5,630 bases of DNA from Clostridiales bacterium (GTDB lineage Bacteria; Bacillota; Clostridia; Christensenellales; Aristaeellaceae), in the NCBI GenBank assembly GCA_019409045.1, contig DXVG01000131.1:1-5630 (forward strand). Reading direction: 5' to 3'. The notes beneath the pieces are model-generated. The model worked only from the letters and a program-made list of their open reading frames with translations. It was not told where the DNA came from and did no database searches. Positions within the stretch are counted from its first letter, which is position 1; each line of letters begins with the position of its first letter. The translations under genes and the position numbers were made by a program. This document shows positions 4,601-5,630 of the stretch, piece after piece.

Positions 4601-5467
4601 TTGGAAAACGCACAGGAATTGATTCAACGCCTGAATCACAGCGGAAAAAAGCTGTCCAAGAGCCACCGGCGCATTGCCGAGTGCATCGTGTCGCACTACG
4701 ACAAGGTCGTGTTCATGACCGCCTCCATGCTGGGCGAGTATGTGGGCGTTTCGGAGTCCACGGTGGTGCGCTTCGCGACGGCGCTGGGCTACTCGGGCTA
4801 TCCGCAGCTCCAGAAGGCGCTGCAGGAGCTCATCCGCCACCGCCTGACCGCCTCGCAGCGCTTTGAGATGACCTCGGACATGGACCACGCGCAGGTGCTG
4901 AACAAGGTGCTCAAGGCCGACATCATGAACATACGCTCCACGCTGGACGAGCTCGACCTGTCCGCCTTCGAAAAGGCCATCGACCGCATCCTGCAGGCGC
5001 GCTCGATCTATGTGATGGGCCTGCGGGCGTCCGCGCCCATCGCGCAGTTTTTCGTGCACTACCTGAAGTTCATCTTCTCCAACGTGCGCGTGGTCACCTC
5101 CGGCGTCAGCGACGTATTCGAGCAGCTCTCGCGCATCGGCGAGGACGACCTGCTCATCGGCATATCCTTCCCGCGCTACACCGCGCGCACCATCGAGGCC
5201 ATGGAGTTCGCCCACTCGCGCGGCGCGGCGCTCATCGCCATCACCGACGGCCCGCTCTCGCCGCTGCACTCCACGGCGGACGTGTGCCTGATGGCCAAGA
5301 GCGACATGGCCTCGTTCGTGGATTCGTTCGCCGCGCCGCTGTCGCTGATCAACGCGCTGATCGTGGCGCTGAGCCAGCGCAGGCGGCAGGAGGTCTCCGA
5401 GCACTTCTCCGAGCTGGAAAAGATCTGGGAGACATACGACGTATACCTTGCAAAGAGCGGTGAATGA
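4601..5467 (+). CDS. MurR/RpiR family transcriptional regulator (HTH-SIS)
   Basis: A 288-residue cytoplasmic regulator with the standard two-domain RpiR layout. The N-terminal helical domain (about 1-78) has LSKSHRRIAECIV and a helix-turn-helix around 42-64 (GVSESTVVRFATALGY). A sugar-isomerase (SIS) domain follows at about 124-262, with YVMGLRASAPIAQ (137-149) and GISFPRYTART (187-197), where the family binds a phosphorylated sugar or sugar-like effector. Length is normal for the family. TTG 4601 is chosen as the start because GGGGAGG is nine bases upstream and the resulting N-terminus (ENAQELIQRL) matches the family. ATG 4592 or 4574 would add 3 or 9 residues. The gene has its own promoter and is followed after one base by an FAD-dependent oxidoreductase, so the two form an operon. 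The effector and target genes cannot be read from the sequence; no sugar transport or catabolic gene is in view. Confidence 0.92.
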   Translation: MENAQELIQRLNHSGKKLSKSHRRIAECIVSHYDKVVFMTASMLGEYVGVSESTVVRFATALGYSGYPQLQKALQELIRHRLTASQRFEMTSDMDHAQVLNKVLKADIMNIRSTLDELDLSAFEKAIDRILQARSIYVMGLRASAPIAQFFVHYLKFIFSNVRVVTSGVSDVFEQLSRIGEDDLLIGISFPRYTARTIEAMEFAHSRGAALIAITDGPLSPLHSTADVCLMAKSDMASFVDSFAAPLSLINALIVALSQRRRQEVSEHFSELEKIWETYDVYLAKSGE

Positions 5468-5468
5468 C

Positions 5469-5630
5469 ATGCAAACATCGGTGCTCGTCATCGGGGGCGG
5501 CGCGGCCGGAATGATGGCCGCGCTGTTTGCCGCGCGCGAAGGGGCGGGCGTGACGCTGCTGGAGCGCAATGAAAAGACCGGAAAGAAGATCTACATCACC
5601 GGAAAGGGCCGCTGCAATCTCACCAACGCC
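5469..5630 (+). CDS. HI0933-family (aminoacetone oxidase/BaiN-like) NAD(P)/FAD-dependent oxidoreductase, N-terminal fragment
   Basis: The first 54 residues of a flavoprotein, cut by the right edge; full-length members have roughly 400 residues. The N-terminus is a Rossmann dinucleotide-binding fold: VLVIGGGAAG (residues 5-14) with the glycine motif, and an acidic residue at the end of the second strand (LLERN, E32). It is followed by the family's distinctive GKKIYITGKGRCNLTN (38-53). The ATG at 5469 comes one base after the rpiR stop, with GGTGA of the rpiR tail as a modest ribosome site, so its translation is probably coupled to rpiR. Members have been linked to aminoacetone oxidation and, for BaiN, to bile acid transformation, but most are uncharacterised and this fragment cannot be assigned to either. 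Confidence 0.9.
   Translation, partial: MQTSVLVIGGGAAGMMAALFAAREGAGVTLLERNEKTGKKIYITGKGRCNLTNA

Noticed and set aside
4499..5569. A 356-codon open frame on the minus strand opposite rpiR
   Set aside because: It is antisense to a clear RpiR protein and flavoprotein start, rich in His/Arg/Val/Gln typical of GC-rich shadows, and would end inside the rpiR promoter region.

Overview
The window looks like chromosomal DNA from a GC-rich member of the Bacillota, most likely a gut-type Clostridia lineage (Christensenellales/Oscillospirales-like). This is an inference from strong Shine-Dalgarno sites, sigma-A type promoters with extended -10 elements, intrinsic terminators and the mix of gene families. 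No rRNA, tRNA, IS element, CRISPR array or prophage gene is visible.

Layout, left to right. (1) Minus strand, 1-1010: the N-terminal two thirds of a biotin-dependent acyl-CoA carboxyltransferase/decarboxylase subunit, running off the left edge. (2) 1011-1264: a divergent control region with a convincing promoter for the rightward gene, a weaker candidate for the leftward gene, and two short palindromes. (3) Plus strand, 1265-2884: a 539-residue membrane protein of unknown function. It has a very basic N-terminus, two hydrophobic helices, a long low-complexity linker with hexapeptide repeats, and three copies of a H-x4-C ... C-x2-C module at the C-terminus. (4) 2910-2987: two back-to-back terminators, one for each converging transcript. 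(5) Minus strand, 2994-3583: a two-gene cassette, DUF4160 then DUF2442, with its own promoter, strong ribosome binding sites and terminator, and visibly lower G+C than its surroundings. (6) Minus strand, 3787-4353: mntP, a manganese exporter, behind a near-consensus promoter. (7) Plus strand, 4601-5467: an RpiR/MurR-family regulator with SIS domain. One base after its stop begins an HI0933-family FAD-dependent oxidoreductase, cut by the right edge.

The genes form at least four transcription units: the carboxyltransferase; the repeat membrane protein alone; mntP with the DUF4160-DUF2442 cassette downstream on the same strand (the cassette has its own promoter, but no clear terminator separates it from mntP); and rpiR plus the flavoprotein. 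No single pathway ties them together. The least conventional items are the triple-module membrane protein and the compositionally distinct DUF4160-DUF2442 pair. Everything else reads as ordinary core or housekeeping content.
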